IMG/VR virus record: IMGVR_UViG_3300028025_000773
Coordinates: 1 to 28,764 of that record
Source of the DNA: a virus
DNA: 28,764 bases
Reading direction: 5' to 3' (one strand)
A program made the position numbers and the translations under genes. The notes under the pieces were generated by a model. It made no database searches. It worked only from the letters and a program-made list of their open reading frames with translations, and was not told where the DNA came from. This document shows positions 1-9,062 of this stretch, in pieces; the stretch's first letter is position 1; each line of letters opens with the position of its first letter.

Positions 1-857
1 GCGACGATGGACTTTATCCGAAATGGGATGGACCCTCTTTATTTAAGAGACGCTCTGAAGTTGCGCCATCTGTCTGGGCTATGGTCTACCAGCAAGAAGA
101 CGTCGTTGAGAACTCAATCTTCTCACCTACCTGTGTCGCAGGTTCTGTCAACGGAATGCGAAAACGAGGACCGCTAAAGCCAGGAGTCCCAGGACATCCT
201 AAGCACGCAGAGTCCACCTATACGGTAATCGGACTTGACCCTGCTATGGCTGGTGCCACAGGTGCGGTAGTAGCAACTTATAATCGCGCTGATGGCAAAA
301 TCTATGTTTTAGATTGCGTCAATATGACTGACCCAACTCCAGCCAAGATTACAAACTTGATTGAAGAGTGGGTACCTAAATACAAGCCACAAGAACTAAG
401 AATTGAAATCAACGCCCATCAGAAGGCTTACGCCTTAGATGAGGATTTGAGAAACTACTTAGCATCCTACGGATGTCAACTTAATTCACACTTTACTGGT
501 AAGAACAAGTGGGACGTGGGATTTGGTGTTGCTTCAATGGCATCACTATTTGGCAATACCCGCGATGGTAGATTCCAAGATAACAACATTATTGAACTAC
601 CAAGCAATGAGGGTTCTGAGGGTCTTAAGACTTTAGTACAGGAACTCATTACTTGGAAACCAGATACTAAAAACCCTACAGACTGCGTTATGGCTTTATG
701 GTTTGCGATTATTCGTATTCGTGAACTTATGCAAACATCATCACGAGTAGGGCAATACCAACAAAACCGCTGGGCTACTAGAGCACAGAAGGCAAGCAGA
801 GGTTCATTGAACTTAGATGAAGCATTTGCTGAACAATGGTCAGAAACTTACGGATAG
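1..857 (+). CDS. terL: Terminase large subunit, C-terminal part (5' end outside window)
   Basis: This is the DNA-packaging motor subunit that cuts concatemeric genomes and drives DNA into the prohead. The reading frame is open from the left edge (first full codon at base 3), so the ATPase domain lies outside the window and about 285 residues of the C-terminal part are visible. The RNase H-like nuclease shows the expected acidic residues: Asp in VIGLDPAMAG, Glu in LRIEIN, and Asp in TDCVMALWFA near the end. The stretch before it, with VWAMVYQQEDV, is typical of the linker to the nuclease. The ATG at base 81 is internal, not the start. The stop is followed at once by the portal gene, the usual packaging-module order. 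The family assignment is firm; the subfamily cannot be judged without the N-terminus. Confidence 0.93.
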   Translation, partial: DDGLYPKWDGPSLFKRRSEVAPSVWAMVYQQEDVVENSIFSPTCVAGSVNGMRKRGPLKPGVPGHPKHAESTYTVIGLDPAMAGATGAVVATYNRADGKIYVLDCVNMTDPTPAKITNLIEEWVPKYKPQELRIEINAHQKAYALDEDLRNYLASYGCQLNSHFTGKNKWDVGFGVASMASLFGNTRDGRFQDNNIIELPSNEGSEGLKTLVQELITWKPDTKNPTDCVMALWFAIIRIRELMQTSSRVGQYQQNRWATRAQKASRGSLNLDEAFAEQWSETYG

Positions 858-864
858 GAAACCA

Positions 865-2646
865 ATGGCATTATCAATAGACCAGATTGCAGCACGAGTT
901 GATTCTCTGCGCTATCGTAATCACGAACGTGATGCTCGTAACCTTGACGTTCTTGCAGTACGTAAGGGAAAGATTGCTGAAGTCTATCCAAACTTTTTCC
1001 CAGATGGCGTAGATGCCAACGTAGTAGCAAACTTTATTGACATTGTTGCCCGTGACTTATCTGAAGTTATGGCTCCACTGCCAGCAGTAAACTGCTCTGC
1101 AGCCAATGCCGTCAATGACCGTGCACGCTCTTTTGCTGACAAGCGCACACGTATTGCTTCAAACTACTTCCAGCACTCTGACCTAGCAGTACAGATGTAC
1201 TCAGGTGCAGACTGGTACATAACATATGGTTTCGTCCCTTTCATTATTGAATTAGACGAAGAAACAAAAATGCCGCGTATTCGCATAGAAAATCCGATTG
1301 GGGCTTACCCAGAGTTTGACCGCTATGGACGCTGTGTGGCATTTGCTAAAAGATATATGATGACCCTTGGTGAATTGGTTTCACAATTTCCTGAGTATGA
1401 GCGAGAACTGTTTGGTGCCCAAGGCTTCAAGCAGGACTTGAACGCTCAGATTGAATTGATTCGCTATTACGACAAAGACCAGTCAATCATTTATTTACCA
1501 ACAAAAGACAACCTAGTTCTATCTATTGCTAAGAATCCTCTTGGCAAGATGATGGTGGTTGTCGCACGTAAGCCATCTATTGATGGTGAACTACGTGGAC
1601 AGTTTGACGATGTACTAGGAATCCAACTTCTTCGCAACCGCTTTGCGTTGCTAGCAATGGAAGCAGCAGAGAAATCTGTACAGGCTCCTATTGTTCTTCC
1701 ACAAGATGTTCAGGAACTCCAACTTGGTGGAGATGCGGTTATCCGTACAGCCAACCCAGCAGGTGTTCGCCGTGTAGAACTTTCTATTCCACAGGGTGCA
1801 TTCCAAGAACAGTCACAACTTAATCAAGAACTAAGAGTAGGCACACGTTATCCTGAAGGACGTACAGGAAACATTGATGCATCTATCGTCACTGGACAAG
1901 GCGTACAGGCTCTTATGGGTGCCTTTGACACTCAAGTCAAATCAGCACAAGCAATCTTTGCAGCAGCACTTCGTGATGTTATTAGCATTTGCTTTGAAGT
2001 TGATGAAAGTATTTATCCAGAAGAAAAGACAATTCGTGGAGTAGATTCAGGTTCACCTTATGAAATTACATACAAGCCGACTAAAGACATCAAGGGCGAC
2101 TATTCTGCTGATGTTCGTTATGGTATGTTGGCTGGTCTTAACCCAGCCCAAGGTCTTATCTTTATGCTACAAGCACTTGGCGGAGGATTAATCTCCAAGG
2201 ATATGGCAATGCGTGAACTACCATTTACAGTAAATGTCACACAAGAACTTGAAAAGATTGAAATTGAAAATATGCGCCAAGCATTACTTGGTGGAATTAC
2301 AGCAATGGCTCAGGCTATTCCTGCGATGGCGACACAGGGACAAGACCCATCAGATATGGTTAACAAGATTGCTGCGGTAATCAAGGCTCGTCAAAAGGGT
2401 GTCTCACTAGAAGATGCTATTGAAACGACTTTTGCGCCACAGCAGCAAGTTCCTCCTGCTGGGGCAGCACCTATGGTTGAGCAACCGTCCCCTGCTCCCA
2501 CCGCTTCTCCAGCAGGAGGCGCTCCTTCTCCAGAGGGAGTAGCAATGCCACCACAAGAACAATCACCAGACATTATGAGCATTCTTTCAAGCCTCACCGC
2601 ATCAGGTGAAGCAGGTGGAAGTGTAAGAACAATCGCACGTAGATAA
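865..2646 (+). CDS. Portal protein
   Basis: Predicted dodecameric portal at the capsid vertex, through which DNA enters and leaves and to which terminase and tail attach. I chose ATG 865 (593 aa) over the in-frame ATG 817, because AGGAA at 856-860 lies just upstream and 817 would start inside terminase. The N-terminus has an alpha-helical region with VANFIDIVARDLSEVM, followed by the mixed alpha/beta core (for example GFVPFIIELDEETKMPRIRI and IENPIGAYPEFDRYGRC), and a long helical part. The C-terminal 60 or so residues are Pro/Ala/Gln-rich and probably disordered. Size and position directly after terminase fit portals. The call rests on overall pattern and context; no single diagnostic motif exists for the family. 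Confidence 0.85.
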   Translation: MALSIDQIAARVDSLRYRNHERDARNLDVLAVRKGKIAEVYPNFFPDGVDANVVANFIDIVARDLSEVMAPLPAVNCSAANAVNDRARSFADKRTRIASNYFQHSDLAVQMYSGADWYITYGFVPFIIELDEETKMPRIRIENPIGAYPEFDRYGRCVAFAKRYMMTLGELVSQFPEYERELFGAQGFKQDLNAQIELIRYYDKDQSIIYLPTKDNLVLSIAKNPLGKMMVVVARKPSIDGELRGQFDDVLGIQLLRNRFALLAMEAAEKSVQAPIVLPQDVQELQLGGDAVIRTANPAGVRRVELSIPQGAFQEQSQLNQELRVGTRYPEGRTGNIDASIVTGQGVQALMGAFDTQVKSAQAIFAAALRDVISICFEVDESIYPEEKTIRGVDSGSPYEITYKPTKDIKGDYSADVRYGMLAGLNPAQGLIFMLQALGGGLISKDMAMRELPFTVNVTQELEKIEIENMRQALLGGITAMAQAIPAMATQGQDPSDMVNKIAAVIKARQKGVSLEDAIETTFAPQQQVPPAGAAPMVEQPSPAPTASPAGGAPSPEGVAMPPQEQSPDIMSILSSLTASGEAGGSVRTIARR

Positions 2647-2660
2647 CAAAGTAGGGGACA

Positions 2661-3203
2661 ATGACAACAATTATAGGGCTTGAATATAAAGACAGCGCAG
2701 TAATTGTTGCTGATAGCCAGACCACCGATGATAGTGGTCGTATCTACAGCCATCCTGATGTTAAAAAGATTGCCGAACGTGGTTCGTTTCTAGTTGCTGG
2801 CTCAGGTGAGGTTCTACCTTGCGATATAGCCCAACACATATGGGAGCCACCAGCACCAACTAAGGCTGATTACAAAGACTTGTATCACTTTATGATTGCT
2901 AAGGCTATGCCATCTCTACGCAAATGCTTATCAGAGAATGGTTATAACTTTGATGAAGACAATAAAGAAATGCGTTTTCAGTTTATCATTGCAGTCGGTG
3001 GAGAAATATTTGATGTAGACCAAGAGTGCTCAGTATCTAAAACTGACACAGGAGTTTATGCCGCAGGTTCAGGTGCAGCATATGCACTTGGTGCACTACA
3101 CGCTGGAGCAGATGCTTACGAAGCAATGGAAATTGCAAGTAAACTTACAGCCTTTACATCAAAACCTTATTATTCAAAAACACAACCTAAACATATTAAG
3201 TAG
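2661..3203 (+). CDS. Proteasome/HslV-like Ntn-hydrolase (peptidase family T1), candidate prohead protease
   Basis: 180 aa with the layout of the bacterial HslV peptidase and proteasome beta subunits. After Met removal the N-terminus is Thr-Thr-Ile, the catalytic Thr position of the family. Asp18 (in VIVADSQTT) matches the conserved Asp17, and Lys36 (in DVKKIAE) matches the catalytic Lys33 with a two-residue insertion between them. The later AAGSGAAYALGAL (residues 134-146) matches the family's GSGG-YA motif, followed by the helix DAYEAMEIASKL. No propeptide is present, as in HslV. I do not see a clear equivalent of the proteasome Asp166. No unfoldase partner (HslU, Mpa) is present in the window. 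It has an AGGGGA ribosome site and lies 14 bases after the portal gene. Inference: in this position it may process head proteins during maturation, replacing the usual S78, S14 or S49 prohead proteases. It could instead act on host proteins. Confidence 0.8.
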   Translation: MTTIIGLEYKDSAVIVADSQTTDDSGRIYSHPDVKKIAERGSFLVAGSGEVLPCDIAQHIWEPPAPTKADYKDLYHFMIAKAMPSLRKCLSENGYNFDEDNKEMRFQFIIAVGGEIFDVDQECSVSKTDTGVYAAGSGAAYALGALHAGADAYEAMEIASKLTAFTSKPYYSKTQPKHIK

Positions 3204-3211
3204 GAGGAACA

Positions 3212-3691
3212 ATGGCGGGAAATGAGAACAGTGGCGGTTTTCGTCCAGGTGCTCCACAAAACAATCCAGCAAATGTTAACCCCCTTGGCGGTAACGGACA
3301 GTCAGGTCAGGCAAATCCAAATTACACAGGATTTGCTTATGGCGAAAACACAGCATTAGAAAATCAAGCAGGTTCAGCAACTATGGCTAAGGCTGCAACT
3401 CCAGCAGCAAGCCAACCTGCGCCAGCACAATCTATGAGTTCAGTAATGGGTGGATTAATGCCACTTGATGCAGAGTCACAAGATTCTCTTCCTATTTCAG
3501 ATGGTGTAGACATTGGGCGCGGACGCGGAAGCGAAGCACTTCCTCCTTCTGTAAATGCAGATACACGTATAACTGAAAACATTGATTTAATGAAACGATA
3601 CCTACCTGACCTTATTGATGCAGCCCGACTACCTGGAGCACCTGACTCATATAAGCGTCTTGTTAACTATGTCAAGTCAAGGCTTATTTAA
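3212..3691 (+). CDS. Hypothetical protein with disordered Gly/Asn/Pro/Ala-rich N-terminus
   Basis: 159 aa, not recognised. Roughly the first 80 residues are low in complexity, rich in Gly, Asn, Ala, Pro and Gln, and probably unfolded. The last 45 or so residues look folded and helical (ENIDLMKRYLPDLIDAARL and DSYKRLVNYVKSRL). A strong GGAGG precedes the ATG, eight bases after the protease gene. Because it sits next to the candidate maturation protease and portal, it could be a scaffold-like or processed head component, but nothing in its sequence proves that. It is translationally coupled to the next gene through a TAATG overlap. Confidence 0.7.
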   Translation: MAGNENSGGFRPGAPQNNPANVNPLGGNGQSGQANPNYTGFAYGENTALENQAGSATMAKAATPAASQPAPAQSMSSVMGGLMPLDAESQDSLPISDGVDIGRGRGSEALPPSVNADTRITENIDLMKRYLPDLIDAARLPGAPDSYKRLVNYVKSRLI

Positions 3692-3897
3692 TGAAATGGG
3701 TAGAAAATAACTTTTTTGACCATTTAGATAAGTTTGGCAACTCACTAGGTTATGAAAACTTTGGTGTTGCTGTATGCCTATCAATGGTTCCCTGGGAATC
3801 ACCACAAGACAGAGATGTATTTATTATGTCTTTAACTGGAGAGGATGTTAAAGGTGGAGAACCGTCAACATTTAATCCAGAAGGCGCGGTGATGTAG
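3691..3897 (+). CDS. Small hypothetical protein
   Basis: 68 aa, not recognised. The start ATG shares its A with the preceding TAA stop, and its own TAG shares its last base with the GTG start of the giant gene that follows. Translation of the three genes is therefore very likely coupled. The sequence has an aromatic/acidic N-terminal half (KWVENNFFDHLDKF) and a short hydrophobic stretch (FGVAVCLSMVPW) too short for a confident membrane segment. Being locked between virion genes it is probably expressed late, either as a minor virion protein or an assembly factor. Confidence 0.62.
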   Translation: MKWVENNFFDHLDKFGNSLGYENFGVAVCLSMVPWESPQDRDVFIMSLTGEDVKGGEPSTFNPEGAVM

Positions 3898-6800
3898 TGT
3901 CATTATGGAGCGATTTTCTTGATAATATTCAAGGTGCTGCAAAAACTGCAGGAAGCGCAGTAAGTGGCGTAGCAGGTGGAATTGCAAGTGGTGTTACAGG
4001 TACTGTAGGTGGACTCGTAGGTGGAGTCACAGGTACTGTAGCAAAATCTGGTGCATCTTTAGGTGCATCACAAATGTTTAAGGGACGACCTGACCTAGCC
4101 GCTGCTGCTGCTATTGGTGCAGAAGAGAGAACATCTCGTGCACTTGAAAAGGCTGGCATTACTCCTGTAGAAAAAACTGTGGCAAAGGTTGCAGACCCAG
4201 TTTTATATGTTGGTGAAAAAGCAGAAAAGTATGTTTTTAGCCCAGTAATTGCTCGTCCAATTTCTACTGCATTTTTATTAACTGACCCAAACAGTGTTCT
4301 ATACAATTCAGATAAACTTGGTCAAGGATTCCAGTTATCTGACGTAGTTGATGCATACAACAGAAGCGAAAAGGTTTCTCTTGGCGTATCAATGACTAAA
4401 TCAATGATAAATCCTCTTGCTGGAATTACTACACCAATTCTTGAGTCTGGTGGAATTGACCTATCTAATGTTGACCTATGGAATGACGAAGATGTAAAAA
4501 AGAATTTTCAAGACAACGTAGTTGGTAGATGGGTTACAGGAACATCTGACTTCATTATTAAGAATGTTGCTATTGCACGTGTTGGAACTACAGCATCTGC
4601 TTTAGCCAAAGCCGCTGCTACACGTTCTGGGTTAAACACATCACTTAAAGTTGGCGACATTAATGCTATGCCGCAGTGGGAAAAGTTAGCAACTGACCAT
4701 ATTGATTTTATTAAATCAAATGGTGCAACTGGTACTCGTTCTAATCTTGGAGAAGACATTCAGAGAATTGCTGAATCTGATGATTTAATCCTTATTAAAA
4801 ATACTATAGAGAAGTACAGTAATAATCCTAGACTTCTTCCATTGTTCAAAGAGACCAAAGACCCAGAGTTTGTAAGAGATGGATTTCTTGCTGATATTGG
4901 TTATGGTCCAGCAATAGAGCGTCTTGCATCAGCCCGACGTAGAGACGACTTGTGGTACTTGGCAGACGGAAACGCTGAGACACAAGGTGCATTCATAACC
5001 ACTGGTAAGGTCCCAGACTTTACTCCAGACCAGCGTGCTCGTTGGATGGGTGCATTTGATGATGCAATTGCTAAAGACCCTAAGAATCAAGAAATCTTTG
5101 ATGCATTCTTAAAGCAAGTTGAAAATCCAGAGACTGGCGTAATGTCTATTGAGCCAACATTCTTTGGCAAAGGATATAAGCCAGCAGAACCAATTATTGG
5201 TAAGGCTGCATTTACTGCAACACGTAACCGAGCAGCACAACTAAAGGCTGCAGCAATTCAAAGAGATTTCTCTAAGGTGGGTGGAGTTACACAGACAGTT
5301 CTAAGTTCTCGTGTTGGTGGACCTGTAACTGTTCTTATGCGTAATGTTGGAACCTATATGCCAAAGGGCATTGTTTCTTTTTCTGGTCTACGCCCATCTC
5401 AAGGCATAGATGAGTTAATATCAGTATTTGATGACGTTCCTTTGTTTACAAGGGGCGAAAAACTTATTACAATTTCAGAACGTACACCTCAGATTACTGT
5501 ATCTCAATACCGAACTCAAGTTATTGATAGATTTGTTTCTGCAGCAAACGATGGCGATAGAGCCAATGTAATTAAAGATTTAAACAAAGAACTTGCTAGA
5601 GTTGTTGCATACAACAGGGGCGTTTTTGACAACAATCTTATTGATGAATTTGTTGATGGACTAATGCAGAATGTTAACTCTGTTCACGGTCAATTACGCA
5701 GTACTGGTTTTGCATATGACCCATCTGGTGCTCGTATTGCAGTCAATGCAATTACTCAGCGCCAATTAGCCAACACTGAAGTAATGCTTCCATTTGGTCA
5801 ATTAGATAGAATGCTTCGTCGTGCTGAAAGACAAGAGCGTTCAAGGTTGACAAGTCTTCCAGCAGATACACTATCTATTACTTCTGCTGGAGCAAGACAA
5901 ATATTTGAGGCTGGTAACAAAGCCTTCTCTCTTGCTCAACTGTATCGTTTTGCATACATACCTAAGAACTCAATAATGGAACCAATTTTGTCTGCAACTA
6001 TGGCATCTGGTATGGATTTTGTCCGACCTTTGACAACACAGGCTAGCCGAGGCATACTTGATAGGTCAACTAATTTTATTATGCGTAATGTTGAGAAGAG
6101 CAAGACTGTTCTTCCTAGCCGTAAAAGAGAAATTCAACGAGAGATTAAAGCACTTCGTGACCAATATGATAGGGCTATTAATAATCGTGATGAAGCATTT
6201 CTTGAATACCAAGAGTTCTTCTCTGATACACCTACCGTATCTCCTTCTGCACGTCGTGATTGGTCTGATACCGTTAAGGCTGACCTTCGTGATGCAGAAC
6301 GCATTGTAGATGATATTGAGTCAAGACTGAATCAATATACTGTTGATTTTGGTAACAATAAAAAAATTGACGTACCAACTATATATGGACTACAACGCAG
6401 ACTTGAGGCACTAAAGAAAGCAAAAGACCCACGCTTTGGTGCAGACATTGCCAACGCACAAGCGGTTATTGCTAAGGCAACAGGTAACATAAATACTTTG
6501 ACACCTGAACTTAATGCTTTAAATAATGAAGTTGCTAGTGCATATACACGCTTGACCAGCATTATGGATGAGTTAGCACCTAAATTGCGTGAAGAAGCAG
6601 ACCTGCTTTCTATCGCAGAAAATCGTTATGCTAAAAAACCTATAATGCCACAGACCACAAAGGTAAGACTTAAGAATGGTCAGACATTTGATATGCCATC
6701 ATTTTCAAACCAACAATATCTTGGTGATGGCTATACAAGCGAAATTGCAAATATGTCAACTCGGACACTTGAGTTTCTTGGTAACAAGGCAATTGCTGGT

Positions 6801-9062
6801 AAGGTAAACAGAATTAGTCGCAAGACACCTGGAACACCTACAAAGCCAACTGATGTAGGTTATTTTGATGAACTTGCTTTTATTGTTAACAACCATATGC
6901 GTGGGGATATTCTTGTAGACCAAATCCTTTCAGGTTCTGGTCGTGAGTTACTTCTTAAGTGGGGTACTACAAAGCAGGGCGCCTCTTATGCTAAAAATAT
7001 GGGTCGTATGCCAGAGGATATTGTAGAGATTATTGACAACTCAATTTCATATGTTAATAGTTACCTACCAACAGCCCAGGCTCGCAGTATTGCTGCTGCT
7101 GGAAATGTTAAGGTTACAGACCTACAACGTGAACTTGCAGACAAACTAGATTCTATGGTTCCAATTCAACCATTAGATATTGAGTATGCAAACCCAACAA
7201 CTTTAGGTGGAACATTTAATCAAGCAATTGATTACTACTCATCAAAAGCGTGGCAACAACTGGCACGTCCAGAAAACATCTCTCGTGAAATATGGGGAAA
7301 TGTTGAGCACGTAAAGCGTACTACTCAGAAACTAGATTCTCTTGTAGCAAGTGGAGTAGAAGTAGACCTAGCAACTGCACTATCTGTGCGTCAGGCTGCT
7401 GCTGCTGAGGTTGTCAAGGAAGTCTCCAATGTCTTCTATACAATTCCACGTCAGCATCGTGCGTTGTATCTTGCTCGTACAGTATCTCAGTTCCCTAATG
7501 CTTCTGCTAGTGGAATTTACCGATATGGTCGCTTCGCAGCAAAACAACCTACACGTGTTGCAGGATTCTTAAATAGTTACTATGGTCTATACAATTCATT
7601 TGGTGTAGATAAGTACGGTAACCCAGTTGAAGACCCAATGAAGGCTGAGTATCTATTAGTTCCAGGTTCCAAAGAACTAGGATTTAATAAAGGCAAGGGT
7701 ATTATTCTAAGTGCCCGTGCAACAAACTTTATTGCCAACTTACCAGGTCCAGCCTGGATTGTTCCAATTGCAGTGGGCAAGTTATTAGATTCAAAACCTA
7801 ACTCTCGTGATGTCATTAAAGATATTATTGATAACTCTATAGGTAAAGTTCCTAATTACTCATATGATGAATTGTTCCCGTTTGGCGTAGAAACTAATAC
7901 TGCAAAGCAACTAAAGACAACATTTACACCTGCCTGGGCAAGAAATGTTCAAAGTGCATTCAGCAAAAAAGACACAGATTTAATGTGGATGCAGTCATAC
8001 CAGTCAGAGTCTAATCGTCAATGGATTCTTTATGATATGGAATTAGGTCCTAAGCCAACAGAAAAGTCAGTAATTGACGCAACTGAAAGTATATTCTTAC
8101 GCAAGGCTCGTACTCAATTCTTCTCACTATTTGGTAGCCCACAGTTTGTGGATACACTTCCAGATAGCATATACAAGGATTACTACTACACTCGTTTGAA
8201 TAAGTACAAGGCTCAGATTGACCCTGAGACCAACAAGCCATTTACTCAGAAAAAAGCCCTTGCTTTAGCAGAGGCTGATTTCCAAACTAATATGCGTCTT
8301 GCTGGTGGCAAAGACTTTCCAATGGACCGTCTATTTCTTTCCGTTAAGAGCAAGGTTGCAAACATACCTGCCAACGAAAAGGCTTACGATAGAATCTGGA
8401 ATGACTTCTCTGGTCTTGCAAAGCAACTAGAAAGTATAGACCCTTCAACGGTTGCATTACTGACGGCTGATATTCCTATTGAATACAACGGTCAGGTTAA
8501 GAAATTTCTTGAAGACCCTAACACAACATTGCCTGGTGGCACGACTCTTAATGAAAAGTTAAGAACACCAAAGCAAATTGAAGAGGAACTAGAAAGAACA
8601 CGTGTGTGGAGAGCATACTCTGACTACAAGGAAGAACTTAACGCTGCAGCAAAAAAGGCTAACTATGCTAGTTACCGAAGTGTTCCTGAATTAAAAGAAT
8701 TAATGCAGCAACACGTAAATAACCTATCTGAGTACAGCACTCTATGGCGTAACGAGTACAACAAGAATGTTACTAGCGGAGATTCTGCCTGGGTTCAATC
8801 ACAGGGTCTTTATGAGATTGTTAAAAACGATAAGTTTATGAAACAGTTTGGTGATACACAATTTTGGCGTCAAGCCAAGGGCTTTTTGTCCTATCGTGAT
8901 TCTGTTGCCAAGGCTTACAAAGATGCTCCTACTGGTTCAAAAGGCAAAGTCCAGGAACAATGGGCAGACTACCTTGAGGGAACACTTGATATGTGGGACC
9001 CAGTAATGCAGAAGTTAATCTCACGATACTTTATTAATGATAATCTGAAGGAGAATAAGTAA
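3897..9062 (+). CDS. Giant putative internal virion (ejection) protein, 1721 aa
   Basis: The largest gene in the window. It starts at GTG 3897 inside the previous stop codon. Residues about 12-55 are Gly/Ala/Ser/Val-rich with a glycine-zipper look, including GVTGTV twice (residues 32-37 and 43-48); such segments can insert in membranes. The rest is mostly helical, with a charged coiled-coil-like region at about residues 735-840 (SRKREIQREIKALRDQYD onward) and a Lys/Glu-rich helical C-terminus. I see no lytic transglycosylase, protease or polymerase motif. The length could suggest a tape measure, but there is no tail tube or chaperone gene nearby, no run of transmembrane helices, and it lies between portal and scaffold. 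An internal protein ejected with the DNA, like the T7 core proteins, is my preferred inference. It is coupled to the next gene by a TAATG overlap. Confidence 0.75.
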   Translation: MSLWSDFLDNIQGAAKTAGSAVSGVAGGIASGVTGTVGGLVGGVTGTVAKSGASLGASQMFKGRPDLAAAAAIGAEERTSRALEKAGITPVEKTVAKVADPVLYVGEKAEKYVFSPVIARPISTAFLLTDPNSVLYNSDKLGQGFQLSDVVDAYNRSEKVSLGVSMTKSMINPLAGITTPILESGGIDLSNVDLWNDEDVKKNFQDNVVGRWVTGTSDFIIKNVAIARVGTTASALAKAAATRSGLNTSLKVGDINAMPQWEKLATDHIDFIKSNGATGTRSNLGEDIQRIAESDDLILIKNTIEKYSNNPRLLPLFKETKDPEFVRDGFLADIGYGPAIERLASARRRDDLWYLADGNAETQGAFITTGKVPDFTPDQRARWMGAFDDAIAKDPKNQEIFDAFLKQVENPETGVMSIEPTFFGKGYKPAEPIIGKAAFTATRNRAAQLKAAAIQRDFSKVGGVTQTVLSSRVGGPVTVLMRNVGTYMPKGIVSFSGLRPSQGIDELISVFDDVPLFTRGEKLITISERTPQITVSQYRTQVIDRFVSAANDGDRANVIKDLNKELARVVAYNRGVFDNNLIDEFVDGLMQNVNSVHGQLRSTGFAYDPSGARIAVNAITQRQLANTEVMLPFGQLDRMLRRAERQERSRLTSLPADTLSITSAGARQIFEAGNKAFSLAQLYRFAYIPKNSIMEPILSATMASGMDFVRPLTTQASRGILDRSTNFIMRNVEKSKTVLPSRKREIQREIKALRDQYDRAINNRDEAFLEYQEFFSDTPTVSPSARRDWSDTVKADLRDAERIVDDIESRLNQYTVDFGNNKKIDVPTIYGLQRRLEALKKAKDPRFGADIANAQAVIAKATGNINTLTPELNALNNEVASAYTRLTSIMDELAPKLREEADLLSIAENRYAKKPIMPQTTKVRLKNGQTFDMPSFSNQQYLGDGYTSEIANMSTRTLEFLGNKAIAGKVNRISRKTPGTPTKPTDVGYFDELAFIVNNHMRGDILVDQILSGSGRELLLKWGTTKQGASYAKNMGRMPEDIVEIIDNSISYVNSYLPTAQARSIAAAGNVKVTDLQRELADKLDSMVPIQPLDIEYANPTTLGGTFNQAIDYYSSKAWQQLARPENISREIWGNVEHVKRTTQKLDSLVASGVEVDLATALSVRQAAAAEVVKEVSNVFYTIPRQHRALYLARTVSQFPNASASGIYRYGRFAAKQPTRVAGFLNSYYGLYNSFGVDKYGNPVEDPMKAEYLLVPGSKELGFNKGKGIILSARATNFIANLPGPAWIVPIAVGKLLDSKPNSRDVIKDIIDNSIGKVPNYSYDELFPFGVETNTAKQLKTTFTPAWARNVQSAFSKKDTDLMWMQSYQSESNRQWILYDMELGPKPTEKSVIDATESIFLRKARTQFFSLFGSPQFVDTLPDSIYKDYYYTRLNKYKAQIDPETNKPFTQKKALALAEADFQTNMRLAGGKDFPMDRLFLSVKSKVANIPANEKAYDRIWNDFSGLAKQLESIDPSTVALLTADIPIEYNGQVKKFLEDPNTTLPGGTTLNEKLRTPKQIEEELERTRVWRAYSDYKEELNAAAKKANYASYRSVPELKELMQQHVNNLSEYSTLWRNEYNKNVTSGDSAWVQSQGLYEIVKNDKFMKQFGDTQFWRQAKGFLSYRDSVAKAYKDAPTGSKGKVQEQWADYLEGTLDMWDPVMQKLISRYFINDNLKENK

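Noticed and set aside
817-864. Upstream in-frame ATG 817 as portal start
   Set aside because: It lies inside terminase and has no ribosome site; ATG 865 has AGGAA right before it.
6058-6309. Leu-rich 83-codon frame inside the giant gene
   Set aside because: Out-of-frame shadow of the giant gene, without ribosome site, within continuous coding sequence of the main frame.
3897-9062. Giant gene as tape measure protein
   Set aside because: It lies between portal and scaffold, has no preceding tail tube and assembly chaperone genes with frameshift site, and lacks the usual hydrophobic helices and long repeated coiled coil.
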